From: Sanderia malayensis | Taxonomy: Eukaryota > Cnidaria > Scyphozoa > Semaeostomeae > Pelagiidae | Length of the DNA stretch: 64,000 nucleotides | Direction: 5' to 3' | Assembly (NCBI GenBank): GCA_013076295.1 | Contig: RQOL01000466.1 | Location: 2,356,001-2,420,000 of the forward strand | Shown: positions 12,948-26,284 of the stretch, one piece after another | Position numbering within the stretch: position 1 is the first letter of the stretch | How the letters are laid out: every line of letters begins with the position of its first letter | The notes under the pieces: generated by a model | What the model was told of the DNA's origin: nothing | Seen by the model: the letters and a program-made list of their open reading frames with translations, nothing else | Database searches by the model: none | Position numbers and translations under genes: made by a program

Positions 12948-15606
12948 ATGGTGTTTGTGGAAAAAATGGCCGAAATCGTTTTCGATTTCATACGAAGAGC
13001 TGGTCTTCCAACATTGTTCATGCTCAGCCTTTGTGTTTTTCTGCTACGTTTATTATACAAGGTATGGAGTGGGCCTAAAGGCAGCAAGAACCCATTGTCG
13101 AAAGAATTCCTCAGAAAACCAGATCCACTTGTTCTCGACAAGGAAAAGAGAGATGCAATTTTGAAAGAGGTTAGTCTACTAACTAATTTGCAATTTCATT
13201 AGAAAATAGCCAATAAATGGCAATTTAGAATAGGATTCGCTTGACATTTGTGCAATGTTTTTGCGTCACAAGTGGCAGTTCTGGACTTTGGACTGGGGCT
13301 GGACCAAGATGGGTTATCAGAAGGGAATGAGGGAGGAAGGAAGGAATAAGGGGACAGCGGTGGTGCACCTGTGTACCAAGGTTGAACAATTTTATCTACT
13401 ACATTGCTGCACACAAGTTTAAGAATATTTTTTACATTTCAGGGCTTCACGTCAAGGAAGATTCCAGATAATCTTGATGCCATTGTTATAGGCAGTGGCA
13501 TTGGTGGCTTATCAGTTGCTGCTCTCATGTCCAAAGCCGGCAAGAAAGTTCTTGTTCTCGAGCAACACGATCAAGCTGGTGGCTGCTGTCATACATTCAT
13601 TGAGAAAGGTATGCTCTTTCATTTCAAAGCTTATTTCGTTTCCTATTGAGACACCAAGTCTTTGGTTGTTATACAGAATTGGTGTAGAGAGCAGGGCATT
13701 TGATGTGTGCTAAAAACTTCCTGAACAAGATATCAAGCTTTTTTAATTTTCCGTCATTTTTCCTTTCTCTCTCAACTTCATTCATGTTTATCATATCGAT
13801 AACACTTATTTTGTAAGGATTTGAATTCGACGTTGGAGTACATTACATTGGTCATGTGACTGGTCAGTCTGCATCTCATGTGCTGTTAAATCAAATTACT
13901 GACAACCAGGTTGTATGGGTGCCACTTGAAGAGACGTATGATTATGTTATACTTGGAGATCTGGATAAAATCCCAAAGAAGATTCCAATCGTTGGAACTG
14001 GACCTGAGGGATTTAAAAAGAAACTTCTTGAACACTTTCCAACTCAGGAAAAACAGCTTGATGCGTTTATGGAAGAGATTAAGGTTGGTAGTGAAATCTG
14101 CTATCTCCTTTTGTTCAAAGATTGATACTCCAACTTGGGAATTGTGAGGAATATTCACTTTGATCTTTTCAGAAAGCAAAGAAAAGCATGAATGGTTTGA
14201 TTTTGATAAAGATGATGCCATCATTAATTGCAAGATTTCTCATTTGGTCTGGACTTATTCATTATGTCACAGACTTTTTCAAGTATTCAAGAAAGACAGT
14301 TAACGATGTTCTTGACGAGACTGTTCAAGACAAGGATTTGAGGGCTGTTTTAGCATACAATTTTGGTGATTATGGTAAGACTGGCATTGGTAAAATTCTA
14401 CTTTATTCTTTGTTGAATACTTTCCACATCCTTGCAAGATGCTACTGCAGGCAAATTTTGCAGGTACTGCACCAAAAAATGCACCATTCTTCATGCAAGC
14501 GACCTTGCTGATGCACTTCATCTATGGAGGATACTACCCACGTGGCGGTGCAAGTGAAATTGCTTTCCACTCGATACCTGTAATCCAAAGATCTGGTGGC
14601 AAAGTTCTGGTCCGTGCTCCTGTAACTAAAATATTGATTGACGCTGAGGGTAAAGCTGCTGGTAAGTGGATTTTTATTCTTGTGCTATTTTTTTGTTTCT
14701 TGTGCATCACAAAGTGAGGATTGTTCGATTCCGTGCTCTAATGCAAAGTTTTTACCTTGCCAAGGTGTTCGAGTCCACAAAGGCAGCGAGGACTATGACA
14801 TTAAGGCTCCAATCATCATATCAGATGCAGGAATATACAACACCTACGAGAAGCTCCTCCCTGATTCCATGCGAAAATTGCCAGCAATACAAAAGTCTTT
14901 GTCCCACGTAAAGCATGGTCCTGGAGCAATGTCGATATTTATCGGTTTGGATGCAACAAAAGAAGAGCTTGGCGTAAAGGCTCAGAATTTCTGGGTATTC
15001 TCAAACAATGACCTGGACCAGGGTCTCGAAGATTACGTGTCACTGAGTGCTGAAAAAGCTGGCACAGAGGACATTCCATTGCTGTTCATTTCTTTCCCGT
15101 CAACAAAAGATCCAACTTGGGATCAGCGGTTCCCTGGCAAAACAACATGTGCCATCATCACCCTTGCCAACTACGAGTGGTTTGGTAAATGGGAGAATGC
15201 CAGAGTCAACAAGCGTGGAAATGACTACGAAGAGATCAAGAACAGAATTGCTGAGCGAGCATGGCAACAAGCATGCAAGCTGTTTCCACAGATTGAAAAC
15301 CACAGGGTGTATTTCGAAGTTGGTTCACCTGTGACCAATAATTATTACATTGGCGCGTCACGTGGTGAAATCTACGGCATCGACCACGATGCAGGCCGCT
15401 ACACACCCGAGGCTGCATTGAGTTTGAAGCCTGAGACCCCCGTGCCAGGCTTGTTTCTCACTGGTCAGGATATCCTCACGTGCGGAATTTCCGGAGGTAT
15501 GTACGGTGGCTTGTTGGCTGCATCAGCCGCTTTGAACAGGAATTGCGTGTTCGATTTGGTCAAGTTCACGAAGGAGATGAAAAAGGAGGCCAAGAAATGG
15601 GAGTAA
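12948..15606 (+). CDS. RETSAT: All-trans-retinol 13,14-reductase (retinol saturase)
   Basis: FAD-dependent ER oxidoreductase that reduces the 13-14 double bond of retinol. Six exons: 12948-13169, 13443-13608, 13818-14083, 14173-14374, 14464-14661 and 14765-15606. All junctions keep frame and use GT-AG, giving about 631 aa (human 610). An N-terminal hydrophobic segment (about residues 19-37) is followed by the Rossmann FAD motif [16 protein letters not shown] and [13 protein letters not shown]. Further family-typical stretches are [26 protein letters not shown] and, at the C-terminus, [20 protein letters not shown]. The start [11 protein letters not shown] was chosen because it is the first ATG giving the membrane segment. 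It is convergent with the Tousled-like kinase gene downstream. Confidence 0.95.
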
Positions 15607-16463
15607 AAATTTAAAATGTATCTTAAAACTCAACGGATTGTGTACTGAAATCTCGGTCACCAAAACATTTAGGCAATGTAATACAATGATGCGCTGTTGA
15701 TTTTTTGAATAATATTTTGTCATACCGCAAGATTGTTGTCACATTACCGACTTTTGCATCGCTCCAAATTCTGTCAGACGGTTCAGATCAAGAGAGTTCT
15801 TGCCAAGCAAAATGCTTAATACGATTTAATTAAGAAGTAAATGCAAAATTATAATCTTCATCATCATCATTTAGCTATCTTTTGAAATGCTCAAGTATGA
15901 ATGTATTTTAATGTTCTTATGATTATTATCAACAATTTGATCGCAAATAACATTGACAAATACAGGTTATTCAAAGTAACTCAAAATACACAATAATAAG
16001 ATGCTGAGATTAAAGATTGTCCTTAATCATCTCGTTTTTCGGAAAAATAGAAAATTTCTCACGAGAAATAAATTTCTACAGGTAGTACCTAAAACCCCGC
16101 GTTGTGTGAAGTGGCCAACTCTTCGTAACCAATAGACTTGCTCCAAGTCTATTTCGCTTAGAGCCTGCGGGAGAACTGCGGAGGAGCAAAAACAAAAAAC
16201 AAAACTTTGCCGTGTTTTTCTTATTTCTCCTCCGCAGTCTCCACATGAAACATTTGGAACAGGCATTCGCAACAAATGACTATCAATTTTGAATCCCGCA
16301 AAAAATTCGCGTGGCGAAATGGGTGTGAACACACTAGAATTCCATGGTTTCGCTGCATACCAATTCAAGCCCAAGCAGGGAAGAGAACAATACACTAAGC
16401 AAGGCCATCAGGCCAAGTGGTACACTGTACACTAATAATGATAACACGTAGAAAGAAAAGAAG
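15607..16463. other. Intergenic, convergent 3' ends of RETSAT and TLK
   Basis: Contains the presumed 3' UTRs. A 12-bp inverted pair, ACTGCGGAGGAG (16175-16186) and its complement (16227-16238), sits inside a GC-richer island at 16.03-16.40 kb that may be a decayed transposon. An open frame across this island (122 codons, minus) has no recognisable domain and I do not call it a gene. Confidence 0.5.
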
Positions 16464-19400
16464 CTAATTAGAAGAGCTAACAGGACTCTGATCTGGATTA
16501 GAAGAAGGACTTAGAGAATTATACAGTGGTCTTTGGTCATTCGATTGTATTGTGTATGAATTGGCAAGTGCTGAACTAGATGCCGATGCCGATGCTGAAT
16601 TGGATTTCTTTGGTTGCAAATAAAGGTCGAAGGACAGGGTCAAAACGTCCACGCGGTCCTCTTTTCGATAGGTCAAACACTTGCGGATAAAGTTCTAGAA
16701 AATGAGATGGCTGCTAATTTAGAACCTCGCATCATACCACCAGGGGAAATGATTACTTGCTATCAATTATTCTCAGTAAAACTCTCTTATGGAAACGGTA
16801 AGTACGAACTGACCATTCAAGTCTAATTAACCAAAAAGAATGATGTCCACGTGAAATCCACGTGTAGTAAAATGAATCGTACATACCTTAGCTTCGTTGC
16901 TTACGGCTGGCTTCGATGGGAAATCGATATTAGTAGCTTTGATGATGGTATTTTGTTCCAAAATTGTTGCTTGTGACAAATTATGTCCAAATGGCTGTAA
17001 GGAAACAAGGATGCATATTGATCACAAGACTGTTAAACTACATGCTTGAAAGCCCTGGTGAATTCCATATTCGTAAAGCGTATTTCGTCATATTCATCAT
17101 CTATATTCATACCTTTTTACCATAAAGACATTGATAAAAAATAATTCCTATTGACCAAACATCGACCTGAGGAAAAGAAAACTCCGAAATATTAATGACA
17201 GAGCTTCAAAGATTACGATCACGCAATGGTATACATGATTTATATTTTATAGAAGCCGAGAAAATGCATACTTTCGATGAAATTTTTGGTGGTGTTTTGC
17301 CAACAACAAAGCATTCGGGTGGAAGGTACCAATAGGTTCCAGCTCCTTGTGACGTCAAATCCATGCAACTCTCCAAGGAATCCTCGGGCATGACTTTGCT
17401 TAGGCCAAAATCGGTGATTTTTACTTCCCAACTTGTCTCATCGCTACCTAGCAGAATATTACCTTGAAAAATAAAAACAAACATAAAATAGCTTTGAAAG
17501 AATATCGGCTAATAAAAGTAAATAAAAATAAAAAGTTAAATTAAACTATAAATGTAACTCATTATCGACACTAAGTCATACTGTATCTCATTATCTACAC
17601 TGTAAGTTTTAATGTAACTCATTATCGATGCTGCTGTGACTCTACCACAACTTCAGGACTGCTGTGACTCACGTATGTTACTCTTTAAATGTAGTGTAAT
17701 ACCTGGCTTCAAGTCGTAATGGATCACTGGTGGTTTTCTTTCATTCAGATATTTTAATGCACTGACAACCTAAAAACGTGAAAGATAAAGTTAGATATTA
17801 GCAGAGAGAAGATTCCAAACTGATCAACGCGTGTTGATGAACTCACTTACCTGCATTACAATAGTTCTTGCCTACAAAAAGAAAAAACACTAATTTTTAT
17901 AAAATATCAGAGAAACAAAATATGAGTATGTTTAAGTTAAATATCGGTATGTCTCAGATCAAAGGTCTGTTGAAAAAACTACCCAGCTTCAGTTAAAGAA
18001 TGCTGAATGAATCTGCCAGAAGCGAGAAACTACTAGGTGGTGCGTGAAGCACTCCAGCCTTCTTAGCTTTGACATATTGAAGTTCAAATATACGTGTAAT
18101 AATGGATTTATTATTGGCCTTTACAAACCTCTTTTTCTGGAATTGTTTTGTTTTGTTTCAGGAGAAAATCCAAATCATTACCATCACAATATTCTAGAAC
18201 GGTTACGAATCTGTGAAGGATAAAATATAGTATTTAGAAACAAATAAGCAACAAATAAAAAATCGATTCCATAAAATTAGTAAAGCAGCTCTGCTGACGA
18301 CCTCTCGTTTGGGTAGTCGAGTATGGAGATAATAAAAATGTTGAAGGTGTTGGTTATTATTTATCTGATTGCGCAGAGAAAAATAAAATAATTAACTTAC
18401 GAGTTAGAGTCTATTTCAAAAACATCAAATAAGCGGACGATTCTCTGCAAAAAAAGAAATTAATTAAATGCATTAATGTTAATCTGGTAAAAATATTGTT
18501 CTAGAAGTTTCGAAATCAAAATAAATGTAATTGGATGGATAGATAGATAGATAAATAAACAAAATTTATTTAAAAAAGACAAATTGAATAAAATATAGTG
18601 ATTAATTAACAATTTAAAAATAGATGAAGACTTACAGCATGGTCAAGCGATTTATGTATGTCATATTCTCTGACAGCATGTCTGCAAATAAAAACAACTC
18701 AAATGGTTTTCTTGAGATAGACACAATGAGAGCGAAATATAATAACATTGAAGGATTGCATACTTTATATAATTCGCTTTCTTTTCATCTTTCCAGTCTT
18801 TATTCAGTTGATGAATCTTGCACGCAACATTTCTCAACTCTTTCATATCGAATCCCTGAAAAACGAAGAAGATTATAATGCTTTATGAAATAATGTACAT
18901 GCAGGTAATTCGTAGACAATAACAAGCCGAGAGTGTGTCAGACCTTGTAGACTTCGCTAAAACCGCCTTTTCCCAACAACTGCAGAAGCAAATATCTATC
19001 GTTTAGGGTAGGGTGGTGATTGAATCTGAAATGAAAAGAACATTAGATAACGAGCAAGAAGAACAAGTACTGATACAGATCTAGAATGCATGATCTAGAA
19101 GAAAGTTGTGATAAAGATCTAGAATGCATGTGCGGTAGTATATAGACCACATAGATACAAGATCAAGAAGTAAATGAGAAAATTATGCGCTGAACAGGCA
19201 AACGAACAAATCAACTGAACAGGTTAATTAAATAACAATAAGAGGTGAATACCTTGAATGATCTTCACTGTTGATTCTTTTAATTTCTCGAATGTGAACA
19301 TTTCTAGACTTTTCTAACTTTTCAAGCTCTATTTGTAATTCTTGTTCTTCCTGTACATACAAATTTATAAAAGCTACAGAATTCCAACAACCAAGCATAG

Positions 19401-22400
19401 CTACCAGATTGAAAGCCCCTAATAAAATACGAATTGCAACTGGATTGGAAGTCGACGAATTTACCTTTTTTAAACCAGTTGAACGCAGTCGCAGAATTTC
19501 ATCTTGTTCGTGATACTCACTCAAAGTTAGATTTCTAAAAAACCAAGAAATCAAAGTAACAAAATAATTACAATATCGTCAAGGCGGCTGTCTGACCAAA
19601 TCTTTTCGTATCATCCATGGTGCAAAAAGATTCAATCAGATGGTTCTGTTCGCACCTAGCTGTACTGCAAGCTGGTAGAATCTTTAACAAAGACTCAACA
19701 AGCAATTATATAAATAAATTCAAATTTATCTTTACCCTGTGGGCACAGCTGGCTTGGCAAACGAATCATCATGATTTTGTTGCTGTTTTTGTTTACGTTC
19801 TCTTTTGTCTACAAAATATCCGAAAACAATAGTCATTAAACAACATTGAAAACACAAACAGTTATACTTGCAATGCATTTTGTTATACTAACTAAACATA
19901 TCGCGTAAAGACAAATTATAAAACCCAAAACTCAAATGATAATAAGATACAAATAAAATTGGTAGATGACTAACCTGGTTTTCCCTCAGAAGGAGGCTTC
20001 CTTCTTTGCAAAATCTTCCTCTGTTTTTCAAGCTCTTCCTTCATGCGGTTCACCTTTTCTAAAGATCTATAATAGATAGAATCAAGCGCATGCGTTAAAA
20101 CTACAAGAATACTGATAGAAAGCAAACCCTGAATGCTGGTACAATAAGAGGAGCATGTCAGTGCGACTTCGTAGCATCAAAAACTGATACAACACTGGAT
20201 GCATAAACTACATATAAGCTATTACATGCAATAGATGAATGCATTAGTAATACTGCATACCTTGTAATCTCTTTGAATGCATAGCCATCGTGCCATTGTT
20301 CAACAAACTGCGCACCTTGTCTGAAACACAAAACAAAGATCGATGAAGAACACTGTGTGAAATGGCATCGGTTGACCCCCTGAAGTCTTTACGTTTCCGC
20401 ATGATTTACAAATGGAAAACAATTAGCCGACGGGGGGAGAGCAAAGGCAAATGAATGCCTACCTGACAGTGTTGAATTGACCTAATCGGAGATTGTTCTT
20501 CATTGTCGATTCTCGTGTTGTTTTGCTTCGCTCTTTAGCCTGAAAGGTAAGGCACGCGATATTATAAATCGCTATCAGAGTATGAAAAGTATACAGGCTT
20601 TAAAAAGAAAGTAGACTAGTTCTCTGTTACTCGGAGTTGTAGTCTGTCTGATGATTGCGAAAGCATGAAACTGCGAGTAACAGAGAACTAGTCTACTTTC
20701 TTGCTTCTATTCTATTGTTTCTCTGTACTTCTGTACATCGAGCACTGTGTATGAAATAAGCGACAAAAACGCCGAATGCTGTATATTATTGATAGAGAAA
20801 ATGTTATTGAAAATGCCTTACTTGTTGAACGAGGAATTCTTTGATAAGGTAAAGACTCTGAAATGTAAAATTAATTCTTTTATCGATTTCTAATAACAAA
20901 TCAATAAAACAGGTCATTGATAAAACTAAATATCACAAGTATATCAATGTGGAATATTAGAGTGTGATATGAATGTTGCGTTTCAGGGTAAGTATTTCGT
21001 TTCACTTTTAAGATAATGTTTTACAACTTGAACAGGGAACCAAGATTAACCAACCTTGTCCAGTCTCTCTTTTATTTTAACTTGGGAAGCCTGAAAAGTA
21101 AAAGATAAATAAGACCAACGAATTGATAACACTTCTCACCAAAATTCAGGATTCAATTAGGTCCTTCTCATTACAGGAAGTCGGCTATCAGCAGCCAGTA
21201 TAAAATGTCCGAAACTAGCATATGATAAAAACCTAAGCGTACCAGCTGAGAGCTCCTTTGCTGTTCCATCTGTGATATTTCCTGCAATGACAAGACGTTT
21301 TAATCTTAGGATCACATAAGCAAATGCCTAAAGCATATAAGCAACGTCCACAAGGGATTTATAAAACTAGTTTGTTCAAGAACTGCTTGAACTAACAGCA
21401 TACAATTTATATTTTCAGAATAAACCCTTATTAAAAACGTACTCTCTTAAGATCATCTATAGTTCCATCCTTCCTTTTCGATTCAATACCATTAGAAGCT
21501 TTGTATTCCAGTAACTATAGCGAGAAAATCAAATCAATTTCATATTCCATGCTCAAACTATAGCAGTGAATACAATGATTCAACTTAACACCCTGAAAGG
21601 AGTTTAGAAATATTAATAATTGCCGATAGTTACCTGAAGATCCGTAGCTTTCAAATTAGTCTAAAAATCAAGACGTTAGGCGTGAGCAAAAATCAATAAA
21701 AAACAGGTAAGTTCGAGGCAATGTCATATGCTTGCTTAGCGTTTTGCATGAACATGTTATGGTTTTGGCTTTGTTTATTTACGAAGCCTCTTCTTTTGCC
21801 TTGACATAGCAATTTAATTGTTGATACGAGGAGACTTGCACAAGTAATGTTTTGAAAACACTTTTCAAACATTTGACCTCCAGACAGAAACAGTCTTCAG
21901 AAAGAGTTCTCAGTCTTCAACCTCAGTGAAATATGAAAAGTCCTCCTTGCCGTGTATACAATTCAACAATTTACGCAATAAGTTTGCTGCTTAAATTTCG
22001 ATACGCTTATTTTCATTGCTTCACAAACATGCTTTTCCATCAATTTATCGCCTCAAATTCTCCGCTGTATTTGGTTTGTTTTCAATATTCAGTTCCACAG
22101 GTGTCCCTCAAATTGACAATGACGCAAGTAGGTTTTTATTTCATATCAAATATAGGGACGAAACTTAGCGAGTCTAGTGCTCACCTGTGTACTTCTGCTC
22201 GCTCGAAACATAGAGTCTGGATCCGACAAGATTGACCTTGAGGCGGGAGAATTTCTAACTGACGAAAATGATGACGACTGACTCTGAAAGCAACCAAAAG
22301 TTTTCAATGAGTTTTACAATCAAGAGAGTTTAAGTTTCAACGCTTAAAACACTTGGAAAAATATTGGACGTTCCAGACACAAGCTAAAGAAAAGTTATTA

Positions 22401-23615
22401 GTACAAACGGTTACCTTTGAGCCAAAGTATTTTGTTATCTGACGTGCAGTTTCCTGACTGGATCGGCCAGTTTTAGAGCTACCTAAACGACATGCAATGA
22501 AAGGAGATTGAAGATGGTGAAGTCTACGTATTGTTCATGCGATTGAACCATTGTATAATAGACCACAAAAATCCTGACACTACCGCAAATTTTCCACGTA
22601 TCCCTCATCTCCCACCACCCCAAACAATGTTGTCTCCAGATACAGTCTTATCAAATATTTATACCAAAAAATTCTTTTGAACAATTACTACAGTGACATG
22701 ATTGACAGAAGTACATTGTTTTAGGGGGAGTGAGAAGTTGAATAAAGACCACAAGAAAAGAAGTTTGCAAGTTGATAGCCAAGAATCCGAAGGACCTTTG
22801 TCCACTATTGTAAGTTTGCAGTCATTTAAATCAAATTCGTTGATGAGTTAAACATCTTCTGTGTCCTTCAATGGACTTGCCACATGCATGCATTATGTTT
22901 GACCCTCAATAACTCAAACCCTCATTAAATCTACCATATTCCTCAATCCCTATAATGTTGCACAAGAATCTCAACGAACCCAATATATACATATGTTAAA
23001 AAGTCACCAAATTTGCAAATTTGTAGCTTCAATAACATCACAAACTGTTATTTGCAAGCTTGGCAAAGGCTACAGCCCATACAATTGCCATTACAGCTAT
23101 GTATTTGGATTTGAAATTTACAATGAAACTGCTTTAGACTGGTAATTGTGAAATTTCAAAATGAATCAAGCATACCATCCTCTGGAGTTACAACGCCTTT
23201 TCTTTTTCTACCACGTGAAGTTGTTGCCATTTTCTCTGGGGTTTTCTAAAAAGCACAAGCAGTCAGTCAACATGAAATGCATCAAACTATTCAATACAGG
23301 AAACAGTGTTAATATGCAGATCATTGTATATGTGGCATGCATGTAACATATGCTGCATAATGCAAATGTTAGAAGTGAATAACGTACATCACATGTATCA
23401 CCACTGGAACTATTACCAGCTGATTGATTGCTAACCGAAGCCTGATCTATACCATGCTGCAAAATAAAACATTTTGGCTAAAAAGAAAGCACATGTATAA
23501 GGTGAAATGTTCATATGAAAGGTTTAATGAAAGCACAACAAAACAAAATATTTACCTTACTCCCAAAGATTCTTGCCTCAAGCAATTCTCGGCGCTGTGG
23601 ATCTAAACTTTCCAT
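16464..23615 (-). CDS. TLK: Tousled-like serine/threonine kinase
   Basis: Nuclear kinase that phosphorylates the histone chaperone ASF1 and links chromatin assembly to replication. Start [20 protein letters not shown] (exon at 23557-23615), close to the start of vertebrate TLK1/2. Low-complexity basic exons follow ([12 protein letters not shown] near 23.2 kb), then many short coiled-coil exons (19.2-21.7 kb; [19 protein letters not shown]). The kinase domain begins with [18 protein letters not shown] (about 19.0 kb), then [13 protein letters not shown] (17.4-17.7 kb, the TLK form of HRD), [43 protein letters not shown], and [15 protein letters not shown] in the last exon. A Ser/Asn-rich tail ends at 16464. 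About 20 or more exons; complete kinase motifs, no disruption seen. Whether it is nearer TLK1 or TLK2 cannot be said, as a pre-duplication lineage would have one copy. Confidence 0.94.
18535..18560. repeat. GATA microsatellite
   Basis: Short run of GATA units with an imperfect AAATA continuation, within a TLK intron. Confidence 0.7.
20605..20702. repeat. 98-bp hairpin, 29-bp perfect arms
   Basis: Left arm 20605-20633 and right arm 20674-20702 are exact reverse complements (core GTAGACTAGTTCTCTGTTAC), separated by 40 bases, in an intron of the kinase gene. This fits a solo short inverted-repeat element or MITE remnant. Confidence 0.85.
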
Positions 23616-25593
23616 GTCATATCAGCTAATAGAAAAGCTACAAAAAGATTGAATAGTGCCCATTGTATTGGTATGCGAAAAATATGAACAGCTTAATTGT
23701 TTAACACTGGGGTCTTTATTATCCCAGGATGCATTGTACAGGGTCTGTATCCCATGATTCATTGCACCAAAGAGAGCAAAGAAGACAGTTTCACTGAGTT
23801 TATTATTTTATGCAGTTCAAAGCAAAAGCATAAGATTTTCCAAAGAACATATTGCAAATGATATGTCTGCTTAGCTTTTTGAAGACTGTGTCAATCTATG
23901 GGAAAACTATAAAGAGGGCATTCCCCAGTTGAGAAAACAATGTATACCTAAAAACAATAGATTTACCTCTATGGCTAATTACTCTTAAAAGGTGTAACCT
24001 TACTTAAAAATAATTTTGAATTTTAAGGCTTGTGATTGTAAATTAAGGGAATAGACATTGTCTGTTACTGGTTTTACAGAAATGCATAAGCTACAAGTTA
24101 GAATCATTTGATAAGAGTTCCCAAGGTTTTTCAGGTCTTTATAGATGGCATCTGGTTTCAACTAAATAGAATTGGACAAACTTAGAAAAAAAGTAAATAC
24201 TTTGGAAATTTCCCCTGTCGTCCATTTTAGCTTATTCTTCCGAGCTTGAAACAACGCTCTCTTCTATTAACCAAAACACAACACGAGAAGCGATACAGGA
24301 AAGTTCGCATCTCTTCTGCTTCTTGGCCGAGATAAAAAATAGCTTTCCTAATGGCTAATGTAAACATAAAAAGTACGCAGTAAAGGAATAAATTACACAA
24401 TTTTCCTTTGAAACTTTAGAATATGCATAAAAATCATTTCAAAGGGGTCAAGTAAGAAAACGTATTCTTGGCTTAGGCCCATTAAACTACCAGTAACATG
24501 ACGTATCATTAACAACTCACCGAAAATTCATTTGCACCAGATAACATAAAGAATCTCCTTTATGACGTTCAATCTTTAGGATTTCATGTCTTGAACAATT
24601 TTATATCATATTTATACTAATTATACTTTACAAAGTTAACTTATTGTGACCAAAAACACATTTTCGAGAGACCCGTTGCACATTCGTGTTTCTGTCTGGC
24701 CATGCCAGTGTATTCCTCGCTTTCTCGCATAATCCCGCGGGAAGACCCAATAAACATTAGCACAAGGATGAGAGGAGGAGAAAAGGTGGGGAAGACCTGA
24801 GAGGGGAATCCAATGTACTATGAACTATGACAATATTTATCGTGCTTTAAACTCATTCTTATTCTACTATTGATCATATTTTTGTATTATTGACCACTTT
24901 TATTGTACTAGGTTTAATTTGAATTGAACCTACCCTGGGAGCTCCTTGGCTGACAAATATTTCTTTCGAAATAATAGAGTTTACTCATTTCTATTGTTCC
25001 GGAGCCTCGCTTTGAAATTTGCATTAATCTGGATCATTAAATCTGGATTCTTAAAACCCATGATCTGGCTTTGTCTGATTTTTAAACCTGGCAATCCTCT
25101 CGGTGTGGTTTATGGGATGGTGTGAGTTTTGGTTTGTTTGTTTTAATTAGTGAACGTTCAAGCTTGCACGTAGAGACACTCAGGCCAGCACATAGAGTCA
25201 TTTCAAAAGGAAAGCTCATACCTTGAACTTTTACCCATCAGGTAATGCATAGTTTTATGTTATACTTGTTTTAGAATGAATTTAAATCTTAATTTTGACA
25301 TTAAAGACTGGATTGATTGTAACGTTAATGGGACGACCAACAACAACAGACCCGCCTGTTTTTCAACTTAGGCCCGCCTATTGGCTTTATTTTAGCATCT
25401 TTGTCAAATTTGGTTTCTGGGTCAGAGTTAGCGAAACTTAGTTGGGGTAAAGGGCTATTTTGGCTAGGATTACTATCTATACCAATTTTACCAATTTATC
25501 GCTTCGTTTGTGGCGGGTGAAGTTTTGTTTTTATTTAGTTCTTTTTTTTCAATTTATTTTGTTGTTTTGCTGTTTACGCATGGCATTGAGGGG
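23616..25593. other. Intergenic region upstream of TLK
   Basis: No convincing coding exon on either strand. The TLK promoter and any non-coding first exon should lie here; a GC-richer spot around 24.66-24.80 kb is the likeliest place, but I see no decisive promoter motif. Confidence 0.4.
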
Positions 25594-25905
25594 CAGTGGC
25601 GTCGCCACGGGGTGGACTGGGGTGGACATGTCCACCCCAGTTCTCTCAGGGGTCGACTTTCTAATTTCTCGAAATCCATTGAAAAAACTTTGGGGGGTGA
25701 TGTTCATTCACTCAGAACATCTGGGTGTGCAGCTTTCCTCTTTGATGCCCACTGTTACGAAAAATGCTGCTGGACAAAACACCTTCTCCAAAATTTTTTA
25801 AATAATTAAAAAATGCTAAGAAGGGCGTTTCCCACGTTTTCCGAGAGTCTGAAAGGGCCCCTCGTTTTTGTCCACCCCATTTTTTTCGGGCTGGCGACGC
25901 CCCTG
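25594..25905. mobile_element. hAT-type non-autonomous DNA transposon (MITE), intact ends
   Basis: 312-bp element starting CAGTGGCGTCGCCA and ending with TGGCGACGCCCCTG, its near-exact complement. It is flanked on both sides by the same 8 bases, TTGAGGGG (25586-25593 and 25906-25913), the target-site duplication length of hAT elements. Sub-terminal GGGGTGGAC / GTCCACCCC also pair. It encodes no transposase. Two overlapping open frames across it are by-products. Confidence 0.9.
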
Positions 25906-26284
25906 TTGAGGGGGCGTTTTGGATCAGGTTAAGGAAGACGTCAAAATGTTTTCGATATACTATTTTTTTTAATTTCTTTGGACACGATCTTGATCTATTA
26001 GCCTTTTATGAATTGCGAAATATGAGATTATTAAACCAACACTACTTGTTTGGTCAGTCTCTCCCCTTTCAACGAAAGGATTAGAGGTTTAGAATTTATA
26101 ATTAATTAAGCAGGTTTCTTTGCATATTTGGTTTTATTTGATCTGAAAACCAAAACTTTTCCAACTTGAAGTTACCATATTCTATCCTTTTCACTTCCCA
26201 AGTAACGAAAGAAATGACAGTGCGTTGATATTTATCAATTTTAATGATGAAGCATCAATTCTTATAGGACTTTAACACGTCAAC

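Noticed and set aside
16027..16395. 122-codon minus-strand open frame between RETSAT and TLK
   Set aside because: No recognisable domain, lies in a probable repeat island, and no splice context.
25460..25809. Two overlapping open frames of 113 and 99 codons
   Set aside because: They run across the hAT MITE ends and have no domain.
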